DNA from: Acidobacteriaceae bacterium
GTDB taxonomy: Bacteria > Acidobacteriota > Terriglobia > Terriglobales > Acidobacteriaceae
Assembly (NCBI GenBank): GCA_003165795.1
Contig: PMWW01000164.1
Coordinates: forward strand, 42,719-106,718
Length of the DNA stretch: 64,000 nt
Reading direction: 5' to 3'
The notes under the pieces are model-generated. The model had not been told where the DNA came from and ran no database searches. It saw nothing but the letters and a program-made list of their open reading frames with translations. Shown in pieces: positions 61,494-64,000 of the stretch (position 1 is its first letter; every line of letters starts with the position of its first letter). The translations under genes were made by a program, and so were the position numbers.

Positions 61494-64000
61494 ATGCGCA
61501 CGGTTCGCCGCATGCCCGCATGCTTCTGCGTGCTTCTTGCGCTGACTCTGCTCTGGACGGCCGCATTCGCGCAGGTTCCGTCTCCGTGGGTCGACACCAA
61601 ACCGCTTACCGTCGATACCGGTACCACGGGACTGAAGCTGATGCTGCGCCGGCTGCACACCACGGCGCGGCTGATGCACACAGTCGCTCATCCCGATGAC
61701 GAGGACGGCGGCATGCTGACGCTGGAATCGCGCGGCCATGGTGTAACCGCCCTACAGCTGACGCTGAATCGCGGCGAAGGCGGCCAGAACAAGGTTGGCA
61801 GCAATCTATTCGACGAGCTGGGCATCATTCGCACGCTGGAGTTGCTGGCGGCCGATCGCTATTACGGCGTGGAGCAGCGCTTCACTCGCGTCGCCGATTT
61901 CGGCTTCTCGAAAACGCCCGAAGAGACTTTTCAGAAGTGGGGTGGGCACGACATCGCGTTGGGCGACATGGTGCGCGTGATCCGCACCTTTCGACCGGAG
62001 GTGATCTGTACCCGCTTCCAGGGAAATTCGCGCGATGGGCACGGCCATCACCAGGCATCAGGAATTCTGACGCGCGAGGCATTTCGTGCCGCTGCCGATC
62101 CCACGCGCTTTCCCGAGCAGATTAGCGAGGGCCTGCAGCCCTGGCAGGCCAAGAAGCTTTACATGGACAACGTTCGCGGCACCGAAGACTGGACCATCAA
62201 GCTGGAGACTTCGCAATTCGATCCGCTGCTGGGCGAAACCTATGTGCAATTTGGCTGGAAAGGCTTGCGGCATCAGCTTTCCCAGGGAGCGGGAGCCTGG
62301 ACCGCTCCCGAAGGAGAGCGCTTCAGCTACTACAAATTGATCGACTCTGTCATGCCCAACCGGCAGGCTGCGGGATTTCACGAGAAAGACTTCTTCGACG
62401 GAATCGATACTTCCTTGCCGGGCCAGGCCTCGCGACAGGACGGGGACGAAGCGAAGGTGCCATGGTTGCGTCCGCAACTGCAGGCGATTGCCTCGACGGT
62501 CGATCAAGCGACAGCTGCAGCGGACAAGGACCCGCAATCGGCAGGCAAGGCTCTGCTGCAGGGACTGAACCTGACGCGCGCGCTCGTCAGAAGAGTTGCG
62601 CAGTCGCAATTATCGGAGGCGGAGAAAGCGGACTTGCTGGCCAATTTGAAGACGAAGCAACAGCAGTTCGAAGAGGCGGCGAATCTGGCGCTGGGCTTGG
62701 ATCTCGGTGTGGGACCAGGAACGCCGGATGGCCGTCCGATGGCGGCATCGTTTCCCACCGGCGACGGCGATGTGCTGGCAGCGGTCATTACCGCAGGCAA
62801 ACCGTTTCTGCTGATGGCCAAGCTGCACAATGGCAGTGCCGCTTCCATGGAGTTGAAGCAGTTTGCGCTGGATGTTCCCGCGGGTTGGAAGTCTGAGCTG
62901 TTCATGGACCATGTGCCGAAGAGAATTGCGCCCGGCGATGGCTGCGCGTTGACCTTTCGGGTGACGCCGCCGATCGGCGCGCAGATCACCAAGGCATATT
63001 TCCATCGCGATGATCCCGAAACTGACACGATTTACAAGATTGATCAGCCGGAGTATCTGACGCAGGCGCTTCCTCCTCCGCCGGTTTCGGCGCGCGTCGT
63101 CTACAGCATCGACGGTGAGGATGGTGTGATTCGCAGCGTTGCGCGCACGCCTATGCACAACGCGAAAGGTGATGTGTGGTCGATGCCGCTGGCGGTGGTA
63201 CCGCCGTTCTCGGTGGAGACCTCGCCTACCACGCAGGTGATCCGCTCTGGCAAGAATCCTTCCGCGCAACTTAGCGTTGTGGTGCGTACGACGGCTGACC
63301 GTTCGGCTGGGACCGTGCGTCCCGAAGTCCCGCAAGGCTGGAATGTCCAGCCACAATCGGCAGCCGTTAGCTTCACCGAACCGGGTCAACACGCGGCTGA
63401 ATTCAAAGAGCTGCCCGACGGCGCGAAAGAGGCCCGCTATCGCGTGCGCGCGCAGTTGGAAGCCGACGGGCGCGATTACAGCGATGGCTACAGCCTGGTC
63501 GCGCGTCCTGATCTCGGCGGATTTTTTTACTACCAGCCCGCGTTGCAACGCGCCAGCGTGGTCGAGGTGAAAGTGCCCCAAGGGCTGAAGCTCGGCTACA
63601 TCATGGGCGCGGGCGACGACATCCCAACCGTGCTGCGGCAGCTTGGGTTCGACGTGACGCTGTTGACATCTGACGACGTGGGACACTCCGATTTGAGCCG
63701 GTTTGGAACCATCGTCCTGGGCATTCGGGCCTACGATACGCGCGACGATGTGGTGAAGAATAACCAGCGATTGCTGGACTACGTGCGGAACGGCGGCACG
63801 CTTCTGGTGCAGTACAACACCTCGCCCAGCGACTTCAACGGCGGGCACTATTTGCCTTATCCCGCCGATCTCAGCCGCGAGCGCGTCACCGTGGAACAGG
63901 CGCCGGTGACGGTTCTCGATCCCCAGAGCCCGGTCTTCCACTATCCCAATCCCATTGGCGAGCACGACTTCGATGGCTGGGTGCAGGAGCGCGGCTTGTA
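61494..64000 (+). CDS. PIG-L/LmbE-family deacetylase, 3' end outside the window
   Basis: At least 835 codons, open to the window edge. The start at 61494 begins a signal peptide (about 8-26, ending LWTAAFAQ); no good ribosome site is seen, and ATG 61512 is an alternative. TVAHPDDEDGGMLTLESRG carries the HPDDE zinc and catalytic motif and DGHGHHQASG the second His site. Together they mark an N-deacetylase of the GlcNAc-PI/mycothiol type. From about residue 690 (LKLGYIMGAGDDIPTVLRQLG, TIVLGIRAYDTRDD, RNGGTLLVQYN) a glutamine-amidotransferase-like fold follows, usual for these long exported PIG-L proteins. Substrate unknown; probably a sugar or glycan. Confidence 0.9.
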   Translation, partial: MRTVRRMPACFCVLLALTLLWTAAFAQVPSPWVDTKPLTVDTGTTGLKLMLRRLHTTARLMHTVAHPDDEDGGMLTLESRGHGVTALQLTLNRGEGGQNKVGSNLFDELGIIRTLELLAADRYYGVEQRFTRVADFGFSKTPEETFQKWGGHDIALGDMVRVIRTFRPEVICTRFQGNSRDGHGHHQASGILTREAFRAAADPTRFPEQISEGLQPWQAKKLYMDNVRGTEDWTIKLETSQFDPLLGETYVQFGWKGLRHQLSQGAGAWTAPEGERFSYYKLIDSVMPNRQAAGFHEKDFFDGIDTSLPGQASRQDGDEAKVPWLRPQLQAIASTVDQATAAADKDPQSAGKALLQGLNLTRALVRRVAQSQLSEAEKADLLANLKTKQQQFEEAANLALGLDLGVGPGTPDGRPMAASFPTGDGDVLAAVITAGKPFLLMAKLHNGSAASMELKQFALDVPAGWKSELFMDHVPKRIAPGDGCALTFRVTPPIGAQITKAYFHRDDPETDTIYKIDQPEYLTQALPPPPVSARVVYSIDGEDGVIRSVARTPMHNAKGDVWSMPLAVVPPFSVETSPTTQVIRSGKNPSAQLSVVVRTTADRSAGTVRPEVPQGWNVQPQSAAVSFTEPGQHAAEFKELPDGAKEARYRVRAQLEADGRDYSDGYSLVARPDLGGFFYYQPALQRASVVEVKVPQGLKLGYIMGAGDDIPTVLRQLGFDVTLLTSDDVGHSDLSRFGTIVLGIRAYDTRDDVVKNNQRLLDYVRNGGTLLVQYNTSPSDFNGGHYLPYPADLSRERVTVEQAPVTVLDPQSPVFHYPNPIGEHDFDGWVQERGL

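Noticed and set aside
62610..63965. A 451-codon minus-strand frame
   Set aside because: It is the antisense of the PIG-L deacetylase, whose catalytic motifs are clear; the frame is Arg/His-rich as expected for an antisense of GC-rich coding DNA.
1..64000. CRISPR arrays, tRNA or rRNA genes, intact insertion sequences, prophage
   Set aside because: No regularly spaced repeats with unique spacers, no cloverleaf-like sequence and no transposase or integrase motif were seen by eye. A tRNAscan or ISfinder run could still find something.

Overview
The window looks like a chromosomal segment of a moderately GC-rich, diderm soil bacterium, most probably an acidobacterium (Terriglobia-like). This is inference from gene content: futalosine-pathway menaquinone genes (mqnA, mqnC), a DUF2844-DUF3443 pair, a HAF-type repeat protein, Cys-type sulfatases with their own formylglycine-generating enzyme, many outer-membrane and lipoprotein genes, and housekeeping genes (glmU, yvcK, lepB, dprA, topA, ribD, ribE, ftsY) of bacterial type. 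No rRNA, tRNA, CRISPR array or intact insertion sequence was seen.

Layout. 1-6.1 kb: an EVE-domain protein, a tiny Cys-rich ORF with an in-frame TGA, a formylglycine-generating enzyme and outer-membrane proteins, all but the tiny ORF on the minus strand. 6.1-11.2 kb: two Cys-type arylsulfatases on the minus strand, with the severed 3' end of a third between them. They carry duplicated leaders that share two hairpins with the ompA-like gene. 11.5-17.1 kb: a DPM1-like glycosyltransferase divergent from a 1510-residue methyltransferase/coiled-coil/GT2/GT4 protein whose codon use looks foreign. 17.9-22.4 kb: a secreted HAF-repeat protein with a strong terminator, a DEAD-box helicase and a receiver-like pair. 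22.4-26.8 kb: an AttEFGH-like operon (ABC ATPase, FtsX-type permease, secreted CrtC/AttH protein). 27-34 kb: an alcohol dehydrogenase, secreted proteins, a CusF-SCO1 lipoprotein, MarC, NhaA and a glycine-zipper lipoprotein. 34.2-38 kb: a TPR gene, yvcK and glmU in one minus-strand run, with a PCYCGC-type protein upstream. 38.2-41.8 kb: lepB, then a translationally coupled AAA ATPase plus DUF4276 pair (candidate defence module), then mqnC. 42-51.8 kb: DUF2844-DUF3443, a DedA-type protein, mqnA, dprA, a frameshifted four-helix-bundle gene inside a heptamer-built inverted repeat, topA, and small genes. 51.8-55.7 kb: MlaE/MlaF-type transporter genes and a single ORF joining MobA to a second MlaF-like ATPase. 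55.8-60.7 kb: ftsY, a hicB-hicA pair with an unusual HicB, ribD, pip and ribE. 60.9-64 kb: a UBP-type zinc-finger protein and the start of a PIG-L deacetylase that runs off the window.

How the parts work together. The FGE is expected to activate both sulfatases by converting the Cys of CxPxR or CxAxR to formylglycine, and nearby beta-barrel and OmpA-like proteins fit an exported, envelope-linked function. MlaE/F supplies lipid-asymmetry transport. GlmU and YvcK serve cell-wall precursor supply. RibD and RibE serve riboflavin synthesis, and MqnA and MqnC serve menaquinone synthesis.

The best candidates for something undescribed are: (1) a two-hairpin leader RNA, with at least one compensatory base-pair change, before three exported-protein genes; (2) short-period inverted-repeat cassettes placed exactly between genes, one carrying a four-helix-bundle gene; (3) the AAA ATPase/DUF4276 pair; (4) the MobA-MlaF fusion; (5) the Cys-rich mini-ORF with an internal TGA; (6) a HicB antitoxin with an added N-terminal domain. 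All family calls come from reading motifs by eye; no database search was run.
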